A stretch of DNA of 34,493 nt from Deferribacteres bacterium (GTDB taxonomy: Bacteria > Chrysiogenota > Deferribacteres > Deferribacterales > Geovibrionaceae), in the NCBI GenBank assembly GCA_023395255.1, contig JAEWZN010000004.1:1-34493 (forward strand). Direction: 5' to 3'. Made by a program: the position numbers and the translations under genes. Below the pieces are notes generated by a model that saw nothing but the letters and a program-made list of their open reading frames with translations, made no database searches and was not told the origin of the DNA. Positions 23,323-31,291 of the stretch are shown here, piece by piece; the stretch's first letter is position 1; every line of letters begins with the position of its first letter.

Positions 23323-24975
23323 ATGTCAACTTTCGAGATGATCACCAAAACATTCGGAGATTTTCTTAATGAAAAAGCCCGTACTCAGCCGGAACATGAG
23401 GCTGTTATTTATCCCCTCCGCGGCATAAGGCTAACCTATAAACAGCTGGACGACAAAACTGATCTCCTTGCGAAAGGTCTGATGGCCATGGGCGTGAAGA
23501 AGGGTGATCACATTGCAGTATGGTCCACCAACATACCTGAGTGGATAGACATGCTCTTTGCATGCACGAAGATAGGCGCAGTGCTTGTCACCGTTAACAC
23601 TCTTTACCGCACCAGCGAGCTTGAATATGTACTTAAACAGTCAGACTCCACACACCTTTTCGTGATGGAGGGCTTCAAAAATATCAACTATACCGAAACA
23701 GTTTACGAGATAATGCCCGGTCTGAAAGACTGCAATCCTGATAATGAGTTCATGTTTGATAACCTTCCGTTTCTCAAAAGGGTTGTCTACATAGGGGAGG
23801 ACAGCCGTCAGGGTATGCTGCCGTATGAAAAAATATATGAACTCGGCGCAGGAGTGAGCTTTGAGGCTCTTGAGGCGGTCAAGAAGACGCTGGATATACA
23901 TGATGTAATCAACATGCAGTATACCTCCGGGACAACAGGCTTCCCCAAGGGCGTGATGCTCTCGCATTTCAACATACTCAATAACGCATACGCCATAGGG
24001 CAGGGGATGAACTTCTCCAACGCTGACAGGCTCTGCATTCCTGTTCCTTTCTTCCACTGCTTCGGCGTGGTTCTCGGCATAATGGTCTGTATAAGCCACG
24101 GGGCGGCGATGATTCCTGTGGAAACGTTCAACCCTGTCACAGTTCTTGAGTCCATAGAAAAAGAAAGATGCACCGCCGTGCACGGTGTGCCCACTATGTT
24201 CATATCCATGCTTCAGCTTCTTGAGGAGCAGAAGTTTGATGTGAGCACTCTCCGTACCGGAATAATGGCCGGGTCTCCGTGCCCGGTTGAGGTGATGCGT
24301 CAGGTTATTGACCGAATGAACATGACGGACATCACAATTGTTTACGGACAGACCGAAGCCTCCCCCGGAATGACGCAGACTATGTACTCAGACAATGTGG
24401 ACAAACGCTGTGAAACAGTCGGCAAGGAGCTTCCCGGCGCTGAGGTGATGGTTGTTGACCCTGAAACAGGGCTTGAATGCCCTGCAAATGTTCAGGGAGA
24501 GATATGGGGCAGGGGCTATAACGTTATGAAGGGCTACTACAAGATGGAGGAAGCCACCAGAAACGCCTACAGCCATGACGGATGGCTGAAAACCGGGGAT
24601 CTCGGAGTGAAGACCGAGGACGGGTACTTCAAAATAACCGGAAGAATAAAGGATATGATAATCAGAGGCGGGGAGAACATTTACCCCAGAGAGATAGAGG
24701 AGTTCCTCTACCTTCACCCGGAGGTTGAGGATGTTCAGGTTGTGGGTGTGCCGGACAGAAAGTACGGTGAGGAGACCATGGCGTTCATACGGCCGAAAAC
24801 TCCCGGCATGCGTCTTTCAAGGGATGAGATTCATGCCTTCTGCAAGGGGCGCATAGCAGACTATAAAATTCCCCGCTACGTGGAGATGATAACCGACTAC
24901 CCCATGACGGCCAGCGGAAAGATACAGAAATACAAGCTCCGTGAGCTTGCTGTGGAAAAACTGAAACTGGGATAA
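23323..24975 (+). CDS. AMP-forming acyl-CoA synthetase (FadD/ACSL-like)
   Basis: Activates a carboxylic acid, probably a fatty acid, to its acyl-CoA through an acyl-adenylate; 550 residues. The P-loop YTSGTTGFPKG is at about residues 199-209, the adenylate contact YGQTEASPGMT is near 346-356, the hinge and adenine region GWLKTGDLG is at about 422-430, and GRIKDMIIRGGENIYPREIEEFL follows. The catalytic Lys is in ASGKIQKYKL near the C-terminus. It resembles medium- or long-chain enzymes and the fatty-acid-CoA ligases of beta-oxidation. The start has GGAG 8-9 bases upstream. It is monocistronic. A hairpin-forming repeat pair follows directly after the stop. Confidence 0.9.
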   Translation: MSTFEMITKTFGDFLNEKARTQPEHEAVIYPLRGIRLTYKQLDDKTDLLAKGLMAMGVKKGDHIAVWSTNIPEWIDMLFACTKIGAVLVTVNTLYRTSELEYVLKQSDSTHLFVMEGFKNINYTETVYEIMPGLKDCNPDNEFMFDNLPFLKRVVYIGEDSRQGMLPYEKIYELGAGVSFEALEAVKKTLDIHDVINMQYTSGTTGFPKGVMLSHFNILNNAYAIGQGMNFSNADRLCIPVPFFHCFGVVLGIMVCISHGAAMIPVETFNPVTVLESIEKERCTAVHGVPTMFISMLQLLEEQKFDVSTLRTGIMAGSPCPVEVMRQVIDRMNMTDITIVYGQTEASPGMTQTMYSDNVDKRCETVGKELPGAEVMVVDPETGLECPANVQGEIWGRGYNVMKGYYKMEEATRNAYSHDGWLKTGDLGVKTEDGYFKITGRIKDMIIRGGENIYPREIEEFLYLHPEVEDVQVVGVPDRKYGEETMAFIRPKTPGMRLSRDEIHAFCKGRIADYKIPRYVEMITDYPMTASGKIQKYKLRELAVEKLKLG

Positions 24976-24979
24976 AATG

Positions 24980-25074
24980 AAATCCCCCTCCTGTCCTCCT
25001 TTATCAAAAGGGGAAGTTATTGCAGGCAAAAGTAAAACACCCTCCTTTTGTAAAGGAGGGCTGGGGAGGATTTA
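24980..25074. repeat. Inverted pair of ~39-bp dispersed repeats
   Basis: The left arm 24980-25018 is homologous to the reverse complement of the right arm 25036-25074. Shared blocks are AAATCC, CTCCTTTA and AAAAGG(A)GG. The right arm also contains a perfect 9-bp hairpin, CCCTCCTTT (25040-25048) with AAAGGAGGG (25052-25060). Such CCCTCCTTT/AAAGGAGGG elements are scattered between genes in many environmental bacteria. Here the pair could also act as transcription terminator for the acyl-CoA synthetase. Confidence 0.8.
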
Positions 25075-25118
25075 TGCAAATACAGACTATTTACTTTAAG
25101 GACTTTATCAGCAAGCTG

Positions 25119-25145
25119 AGCCGCCTCCGGGCGGCTTATTTTATC
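25119..25145 (+). terminator. Bidirectional hairpin, terminator for the plus strand
   Basis: AGCCGCC (25119-25125) pairs with GGCGGCT (25130-25136) around a 4-base loop, followed on the plus strand by TATTTTATCT. Its last base overlaps the stop codon of the minus-strand response regulator gene. Confidence 0.6.
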
Positions 25146-26257
25146 TCTATAAGCACACTGACAGGCTCTTTTACCCCGACAGATCTGCCGTAGTTGCTCA
25201 GGCGGTATATGCTTGCTTCACTGAGCACCTGCCCTTTCTTGATAAGGAGGATGCGGTCTGTGGTTTCTATATCCTCCATAACCACCATGCCTTCCCTGAG
25301 ATCCCGTATGAACAGTGAACGCTGTACGAAGTTGTCCTTCGGTGAGACAACCTTTTCGAGTATCTCTATAAACTTGATGTCATAGAGTGCGGGCTTCTCC
25401 TTGAGCAGACGTATGGCCTCGTAGATGTCCGTGCCCCCCTTGGAGAGTATGTCAAAATCGTTTATAATGCGGATTATTCTTGCGCCTATGGGGATCTTGC
25501 TTCTCTCCGCTTCGGTAAATGACTGCTTTTCTATAAGCTCCGCAACAACCTCCATTCTGGGAATGTTTTTAATAAGCTGAGCGCCTACCTTGGGCACTTC
25601 GGAGTAGGCAGCCTCCTCATCGGGGGTAAGCTGTTTGCCGGAATAAACCTTTTCCAGCGTTTCCGCAGGGATTGCGGCGCAGCCTAGTTTGGAGAGCATT
25701 GCCCCCACCTCTATCTGCCATTTGTTTTCTATGTTGAGGTTTCTGAGCATGAGATGAACCACGCGCTTGATACGCTCGCTCTGACCGAATGCCACAGGGT
25801 TTGTGATTGAGAGAACATCCGTAAGAACCTTTATGCTTCCTTGCAGAGTGCCGCGCAGAAGCTCCTTCTCAGCTACAATCAGCTGGTGGTGCTCAAGGCA
25901 GGCATCTATATTTTTGGAGAGTACGTCAGGCGGGCAGGGCTTGGTGAGGAAACGGAACACATTTCCATCATTCACCGCGGAGATTGCCGTCTCAACATCC
26001 GCATATCCCGTAATCAGCATCCTCACTGTGTTTTTACTGAGCTCATAAGCCTTGGTGAGAAACTGTACACCGTTCATCTCCGGCATTTTGAAGTCAGAAA
26101 TTATAGCAGCAAAAGGCTTTGAAGCATTTTCCTTAATCATCTGGAGCGCCTCCGCAGGGGAGGAGGCTGTATGAACATCATATTTAAGGCGGAAGGAGCG
26201 CTTGTATGAAGACAGAATATTCAGATCATCATCCACAAAGAGAATCCTGTTATTCAC
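25136..26257 (-). CDS. Response regulator with degenerate HD-GYP-like output domain
   Basis: REC protein of 373 residues. The receiver domain (about 1-120) is intact: FVDDD at the N-terminus, the phosphoacceptor Asp in ISDFKMPEMNG, and the Lys in FLTKPC. The second half aligns with HD-GYP phosphodiesterases (LTPDEEAAYSEVPKVGAQLI, IPIGARIIRIINDFDIL), but the metal ligands are gone: the HD of LHDIGK reads LSKLGC, the HP reads VP, and the HHERxDGxGYP stretch is replaced by EKQSFTEAER. It should therefore not cut c-di-GMP and may bind it or act by protein contact. A C-terminal LRDLREGMVVMEDI module follows. The start is GTG 26257 with GGAGG 6 bases upstream; an earlier in-frame ATG at 26296 lies inside the previous gene. 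It is last in the operon, overlapping its neighbour by 8 bases. Confidence 0.85.
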   Translation of the reverse strand: MNNRILFVDDDLNILSSYKRSFRLKYDVHTASSPAEALQMIKENASKPFAAIISDFKMPEMNGVQFLTKAYELSKNTVRMLITGYADVETAISAVNDGNVFRFLTKPCPPDVLSKNIDACLEHHQLIVAEKELLRGTLQGSIKVLTDVLSITNPVAFGQSERIKRVVHLMLRNLNIENKWQIEVGAMLSKLGCAAIPAETLEKVYSGKQLTPDEEAAYSEVPKVGAQLIKNIPRMEVVAELIEKQSFTEAERSKIPIGARIIRIINDFDILSKGGTDIYEAIRLLKEKPALYDIKFIEILEKVVSPKDNFVQRSLFIRDLREGMVVMEDIETTDRILLIKKGQVLSEASIYRLSNYGRSVGVKEPVSVLIEIK

Positions 26258-27467
26258 CGTAAACCTCCGCACATATCTTTTTACAGGTTTTTTCAAGTTC
26301 CGCCATTTTGTCAGTGAGGTTCATTCTGTGTACATATATATCGTCAATAACGCGCATCGCATAGTTTTCATTCAGTTTTACCAGCCTGTGCTCAAAAACA
26401 TTGCCCAGATAAACAGATGTGAGCACGCTTGAGGATTCGTCAATGGAGAGGTTCGGACAGTGGTGAAGGTGAACCGCCTGAATGACTTCCTCGTCAAATC
26501 CCCAGAGGCTGAGGAGGTAAGCCCCGACTTCGGCATGGGATGTGCCGATAATCTCCTTCTCCATCTCCCAGATTGATTTGTTCTGTGCTCTGGCTTCGTC
26601 CACAACTACTTTGTATGTCTTGTTAAAGTTTGTAATAAGAACAACCTTGCCTATGTCATGGAGCAGGCCTGCAATTGATGACATCTCCGTATACTGCTTG
26701 CTTTGTCCAATCTGCTTTGAAATTGTCTTTGCGAGTCTGGCAACAAGGAGGGTGTGGTTGCGCAGCAGGTCGAGGTTAAAGTATTTTATCTGCCCTGTTT
26801 TTATTTCGGTGAATATATGTTCGTTAACTATAAAGCTCCGTATTGTGTCCGCACCGAGAAGGGCTATGGCTTTCTCCGGGCTGGTTATCCTGTTTATCAG
26901 CCCGAAGAAGGACGAGTTCACCAGCTTGAGAATATTGGCGCTCATGGAGCTGTCCTCCGCAACTATGCGCGCTATGGCAGCCACGGAGTAATCAGGGTTT
27001 GACATCTCCTCGCCTATTCTCTGGAAGGTTATCGGCATGGTGGGGAGCATCGAAATGCGCGATACGATTCTTTTTGCTTCCTCATTGTGCAGAATCTGGC
27101 GGAATTTGAGAGCCTGTTCGATTGTCTCCACAACCATGTCCGCGTTGCAGGGCTTGGTGAGGAACTGGTGCGCCAGCTTAGCCGCTTCCACCAGCATAGC
27201 ATGTTCCGAGTGTCCGGAAAGAACGACCCTGAAAACCTTAGGGTAGGTGCTGCAAACTTCTTTCAGAAGTTCAAGTCCGTTCATACCGGGCATAAGCATA
27301 TCTGTGATTATTACCTGAATCCTGCTTTTTCCCAGTATTTCAAGAGCCTCTTTTCCGCTTGATGCGAAATGCATGTCCCATTGATCCTTCATTTTAAAGA
27401 GCATGCGTTTCAGCCCCTGAAGCACATTCGGCTCATCATCCACAAAAAGCAGCCTGTATTTTTCCAT
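26250..27467 (-). CDS. Response regulator with HDOD output domain
   Basis: REC-HDOD protein, 405 residues. The receiver (about 1-120) has FVDDEP, Asp in ITDMLMPGMNG and Lys in FLTKPC. The HDOD domain (about 145-390) contains LPTMPITFQRIGEEM, LVNSSFFG, ITSPEKAIALLG, GLLHDIGKVV, SHAEVGAYLLSLWGF and VHLHH. HDOD proteins act in signalling and cyclic dinucleotide or mRNA-related control rather than as known phosphodiesterases. The start is ATG 27467 with GAGG about 10 bases upstream; the in-frame TTG one codon earlier is less likely. It is the middle gene of a three-gene operon between a kinase and a second response regulator. Confidence 0.9.
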   Translation of the reverse strand: MEKYRLLFVDDEPNVLQGLKRMLFKMKDQWDMHFASSGKEALEILGKSRIQVIITDMLMPGMNGLELLKEVCSTYPKVFRVVLSGHSEHAMLVEAAKLAHQFLTKPCNADMVVETIEQALKFRQILHNEEAKRIVSRISMLPTMPITFQRIGEEMSNPDYSVAAIARIVAEDSSMSANILKLVNSSFFGLINRITSPEKAIALLGADTIRSFIVNEHIFTEIKTGQIKYFNLDLLRNHTLLVARLAKTISKQIGQSKQYTEMSSIAGLLHDIGKVVLITNFNKTYKVVVDEARAQNKSIWEMEKEIIGTSHAEVGAYLLSLWGFDEEVIQAVHLHHCPNLSIDESSSVLTSVYLGNVFEHRLVKLNENYAMRVIDDIYVHRMNLTDKMAELEKTCKKICAEVYGE

Positions 27468-27471
27468 CAAT

Positions 27472-29964
27472 TTATGCCTCAGTAGCTTTTATTTTAATGT
27501 AGAAGGTTGTTCCTTCCCCCACTACGGACTCGAAATAGATCTGTCCGCCGTGCTTTTCAGTGATTATGGTGTGGCATATGGACAATCCCTGCCCGGTTCC
27601 TTTACCGACCTCTTTTGTGGTGAAGAAGGGGTCAAACACCTTATCCGCGATGGAAGAGGGTATGCCGCAGCCTGTATCTTTCACTCTGATTACAGCAAGC
27701 CCGTTTTCTATGGTGGTTGTAATGGTGACTGTTCCTTTCCTGTTCTGCCCCGCGTTTGCTTCTTTAATGGCGTGGGCGGCGTTAACCAGCAGGTTCAGCA
27801 GAACCTGATTAAAGTCAACGGGATTTCCGAGAATTTTAGGGTTGGCGGGGGATAGATCCAGCACCACTTCCGCATGGTATTTCCATTCGTTTCTCGCGAC
27901 GGTCACCGTGTTCTGAACAGAGTTGTTTACATCAATGATAGACTGCTCCTCAGCGCCGGGGTGAGAGAACATTTTCATTGCCCGCACAATGGAGGAAACC
28001 CTTTCAATGCCCTCCAGTGTCTGCTCAAGGGCAAGGGGAACCTCCTCTTTGATAAAGTCTATTTCAAGCATCGGCTTGAGTATGTCAAATTTTTGTCTGG
28101 TTACCGGGTCAGTCTCTTCCAGCGTTTTTTCAAAGGCGTTATAAAATTTCAGGAAGCTCTCCATAACATCCTTTATGAAGTGGGTATTATCGCCAATGTA
28201 CTGAATCGGGGTATTGATTTCGTGTGCTATGCCCGCTGCCAGCTGACCGATGGACTCCATCTTCTGGGCTATGGCAAGCTGACGCTCCAGCATTTTTTTC
28301 TCGGTGAGATCAAAGAATATAATTGCGTGGTGAAGGCTGCCCTGCCACTTAACCTGAAGCACTGACTTGCTGACTGGGATGAAGGTATTGTCATCGAGTG
28401 TGATGATGTAGTCCGTATGTGTGTCCGGAGTATCTTTTGTGCTGCATATGAACTGCTCGCAGTTTTTGCCCATAAGCGGGCCTGTGCTTTTTTTAAGCAG
28501 CTTGTCTGCTGTGGCGTTGGAGTAAACTATCGTCTGCTTGTCGGGGTCAACAATCACTATAGCCGCCTGAATACCGGTAAGTATGGAGTCAAGGAAAAGT
28601 CTGTTCTCCTCAAGCTCAAGAACTGCCAGTGTGCGGTCGGTTATATCCTGAATAATGCCGTTAAGTTCTGTGAACTTTCCGTTGACAAATACCGGTTCAG
28701 CGGAAACATTCACGTACTTAACCTTGCCTTTCACCACAAAACGCACATCTATGGAGTATGGTTGGAAGTCTTCCCTTATCTTGTTTCTTTTGCTCAGGAG
28801 TTTTGCTCTGTCATCCTCGTGAACCATTTCAAAGAGTTTTTCAATGCTGATTGAGTTGTACGGTGCTCCGGTGATGTTCATGGCCTCTGCGGACATATGA
28901 TAAGTATCCGAACCTATTTTATGCACCCAGCTGCCGACTTTTGCAATGTTCTGTGACTTGGTGAGAAGCCTCTCACTTTCCTCAAGCTTTATCTGCATTT
29001 TTTTATTGGAAAGGGTGATGCCTATACTTACGCTGATTCGCTCAAAGAACCGGATGATTTCTTCCGTAAAGGTTCCTCTGTCTCTTGAGCAGATCTGCAT
29101 TGCGCCTATGACTTTATCCTGTGCGGAAAGCGGAATGAGGGCAAGTGAGCGGTATTTGCTGTTGAGATCTATGTTGGTAAGCCCCATGGTTTTAAATACT
29201 TCACGGTATTTTTCCACTGTTTCCGGAAGGTCGTTGCTCCAGAAGCTGCCGCCGTAGGTCATGAACGGGTAGTCTTTGAGTTCCTGCCTTTTGTTAAGCA
29301 CAATCTCGCATATGCATGACGAGCAGCGGCTGTCCGGCGGAGTGCCGTTTTCGTTCTCGCATGCAACTTCGCACCTGCTGCTCAGGGTATCCTCAGGGTT
29401 TACCGACTCAAAAAATGAGAACCCTTCATCATCCAGAACCCTGATGGCAACTTCGTCATACCCTGTGTATTCCTTTACGATAAAGAGTATGTCACTGGTA
29501 ATATTTTTGAATGATTCCTGCTGGTTCAGAAGTTCAAGGATCTGTATGGCTAGCTGGAGCTTATTTTTGTGGCTCTCATGCACTTTCTCTCTGTTTATGG
29601 AGTTGAGGGCGAGGTTGAGGTGGATTTTCATCACATCCGCAGCCATAGGGAGACGTATATAGTAGTTGGGATTTATCTCAATTTCACTGGGTTCCGGGTA
29701 TTTCCCGCTGCTGTCTGCGACTATTACCGGCAGGGAGCGGTGATCGCAAAAGCTGAGAAGTTCGCTGAGATCTTCCCATGAACAGCTTGAAGTATAATGA
29801 TAGATAATTACAAAGGGAGAGGTTTTCCTATATGCCTGCTCCAGTTCGTGAATGGATGAGAAAATTCTGTCAGGCTCATATCCGGCCTGAACCACAAGAG
29901 AAGTAAAATCATTTTTTTCTGCCGCATCTTTATGAAATACGGCCAGTCTGTATTCATTGACCAC
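27472..29964 (-). CDS. GAF/PAS sensor histidine kinase with pseudo-receiver N-terminus
   Basis: Cytoplasmic kinase of 830 residues without membrane spans. Residues 1-125 follow a receiver-like alternation of strands and helices, but the acceptor position (FVIIYHY) lacks Asp. A GAF domain (about 150-330) contains a cysteine-rich stretch (about 197-222) with C-x4-C then C-x2-C-x-C. Two PAS domains follow (about 340-450 and 460-570). The kinase core has His581 in AHEINTPIQYI, the N-box LLVNAAHAI, DTGCGIP and GTGQGLSICHTI. It is first in the operon and presumably phosphorylates the two receiver proteins encoded downstream (the next starts 4 bases after its stop). The start is GTG 29964 with AGGCGG upstream, and a hairpin precedes it. 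Confidence 0.88.
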   Translation of the reverse strand: MVNEYRLAVFHKDAAEKNDFTSLVVQAGYEPDRIFSSIHELEQAYRKTSPFVIIYHYTSSCSWEDLSELLSFCDHRSLPVIVADSSGKYPEPSEIEINPNYYIRLPMAADVMKIHLNLALNSINREKVHESHKNKLQLAIQILELLNQQESFKNITSDILFIVKEYTGYDEVAIRVLDDEGFSFFESVNPEDTLSSRCEVACENENGTPPDSRCSSCICEIVLNKRQELKDYPFMTYGGSFWSNDLPETVEKYREVFKTMGLTNIDLNSKYRSLALIPLSAQDKVIGAMQICSRDRGTFTEEIIRFFERISVSIGITLSNKKMQIKLEESERLLTKSQNIAKVGSWVHKIGSDTYHMSAEAMNITGAPYNSISIEKLFEMVHEDDRAKLLSKRNKIREDFQPYSIDVRFVVKGKVKYVNVSAEPVFVNGKFTELNGIIQDITDRTLAVLELEENRLFLDSILTGIQAAIVIVDPDKQTIVYSNATADKLLKKSTGPLMGKNCEQFICSTKDTPDTHTDYIITLDDNTFIPVSKSVLQVKWQGSLHHAIIFFDLTEKKMLERQLAIAQKMESIGQLAAGIAHEINTPIQYIGDNTHFIKDVMESFLKFYNAFEKTLEETDPVTRQKFDILKPMLEIDFIKEEVPLALEQTLEGIERVSSIVRAMKMFSHPGAEEQSIIDVNNSVQNTVTVARNEWKYHAEVVLDLSPANPKILGNPVDFNQVLLNLLVNAAHAIKEANAGQNRKGTVTITTTIENGLAVIRVKDTGCGIPSSIADKVFDPFFTTKEVGKGTGQGLSICHTIITEKHGGQIYFESVVGEGTTFYIKIKATEA

Positions 29965-29972
29965 TGCGCACC

Positions 29973-30000
29973 GCCTGAAAACGGCAGTCAGCCTTCAGGC
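29973..30000 (-). promoter_or_regulatory. Leader hairpin of the kinase operon
   Basis: GCCTGAA (29973-29979) and TTCAGGC (29994-30000) form a 7-bp stem with an inner GGC/GCC stem and a 3-base bulge. It sits 9-36 bases before the GTG start of the kinase and overlaps the region of its ribosome site. The role is inferred; it could modulate translation. Confidence 0.4.
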
Positions 30001-30102
30001 TGCTTCTGCATTTGTGTTTTTGGATGTGAATATTCATATTCTACTGAAATACATGGAATTTTCAAGGCGAAATCGGCACGTTGCGTAAACTGTTAAGTTT
30101 GT

Positions 30103-30128
30103 TGTCAGGTGCAAGTTCATGCCTGACA
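30103..30128. repeat. Inverted repeat in the gap between kinase and YeiH genes
   Basis: TGTCAGG (30103-30109) and CCTGACA (30122-30128) are perfect inverted arms around 12 bases. No T-run follows on either strand, so it is not an obvious terminator. It could be an operator. Confidence 0.4.
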
Positions 30129-30194
30129 GTAGTTTGGTTGGCTGAACCTTTTTTCGGAACTGTTAATTTAACGCTTGATCACTGAGAGTGCACT

Positions 30195-31196
30195 TTATCC
30201 TGTTATCTTAATTATAAGCATGTTTATAAAATAGCCGCCCGCAGTCAGCCATATAAACATTGCAGCAGCGCAGACAAGGGGCGCAGCGCCTACGTTTTTA
30301 ATTTTATCCGCTCTTGTCTCTATGCCGAGTGCTGCCATGGCGGCTGCCAGCATGAAGGTATCTGCTGTGTTGACGGCGCTGAGAACAGTCTGCGGCAGAG
30401 CAACAACGGTATTGAACGCTGCTGCCGCGACAAACATCAGGGCAAACCAGGGAATCTGTATTTTAGAGCCTTTATTCTCCCTATTGACCATTGCGCTGAG
30501 TATCAGAAGAAACGGCGCAAGGAGCATTACTCTGCCAAGTTTTGTTATCACTGCGGTTTCCGGCGCATGAACCGCTTCCCCCGCTGCAACGGCCTGAGCA
30601 ACCTCATGTATGGTGGAACCAATAAATATGCCGAATTCGTTTGCCGTCATGCCGGAAAAACTGAAAAGAACAGGATAAAGAAACATGGCAAGAGTTCCGA
30701 ACAGCACAACTGTTCCCACTGCTGCGGCTGTTTTATGCGGTTCGGGTTTAATCACTGCCTCTGCCGCCATGACTGCCGCCGCTCCGCATATGGAGCTTCC
30801 CGCGGCACAGAGGATTGCAGTGTCTCTGTCCATTTTCAGGAGCCGGGCAATCAGCAGACCGACGGCAAATGTTGATACAAGCATTGCCGCGTCCGCAGTA
30901 ATGCCCGCTGCGCCTATTTCTGCTATCTGAGTGAATGTTATGCGAAAACCGAACAGAACAACGGCAAGCCTCAGTATTCTTTTCTGACAGAATGCAAATC
31001 CGCTGTTCCATGATGCGGGGATAAATCTGCCACCTGCGTTCCCCGCCGCCATCCCTATGATTATGGCGATAACAACAGGGGAGAGCCCGGCCTCTTTTAT
31101 GAACCGAACACCTGCCGCCAGATATGCCGCAGCGCTGAGAAGTGCAATAAATCCCACTCCTTTTATCCATCCGCTGTTTATACGTGTTTCTGCCAT
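30195..31196 (-). CDS. YeiH-family putative sulfate/anion exporter
   Basis: Inner-membrane protein of 333 residues, about 10 spans, matching the conserved YeiH/UPF0324 family (COG2855). Signature blocks are ILRLAVVLFGFRIT, DTAILCAAGSSICGAAAVMAAE, PHKTAAAVGTVVLFGTLAMFLYP, GIFIGSTIHEVAQAVAAG and a terminal LIKIT. Members are annotated as putative sulfate exporters and several are linked to sulfonate or taurine metabolism, but direct transport data are few. It is divergent from a LysR regulator across 95 bp, the classic arrangement for this family. Confidence 0.9.
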   Translation of the reverse strand: MAETRINSGWIKGVGFIALLSAAAYLAAGVRFIKEAGLSPVVIAIIIGMAAGNAGGRFIPASWNSGFAFCQKRILRLAVVLFGFRITFTQIAEIGAAGITADAAMLVSTFAVGLLIARLLKMDRDTAILCAAGSSICGAAAVMAAEAVIKPEPHKTAAAVGTVVLFGTLAMFLYPVLFSFSGMTANEFGIFIGSTIHEVAQAVAAGEAVHAPETAVITKLGRVMLLAPFLLILSAMVNRENKGSKIQIPWFALMFVAAAAFNTVVALPQTVLSAVNTADTFMLAAAMAALGIETRADKIKNVGAAPLVCAAAMFIWLTAGGYFINMLIIKITG

Positions 31197-31291
31197 TGCC
31201 CTGCCTCGTTATTAAGATTATGCTTGAAATATAGGCAAAAACTAATATAAGTAAAATATAATGATTTGATTGTTTTAATAAGGAAAAGAGA

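Noticed and set aside
26258..26296. Longer start for the degenerate HD-GYP response regulator at ATG 26296
   Set aside because: It would lie 47 bases inside the previous gene and lacks a ribosome site, whereas GTG 26257 has GGAGG at proper spacing.
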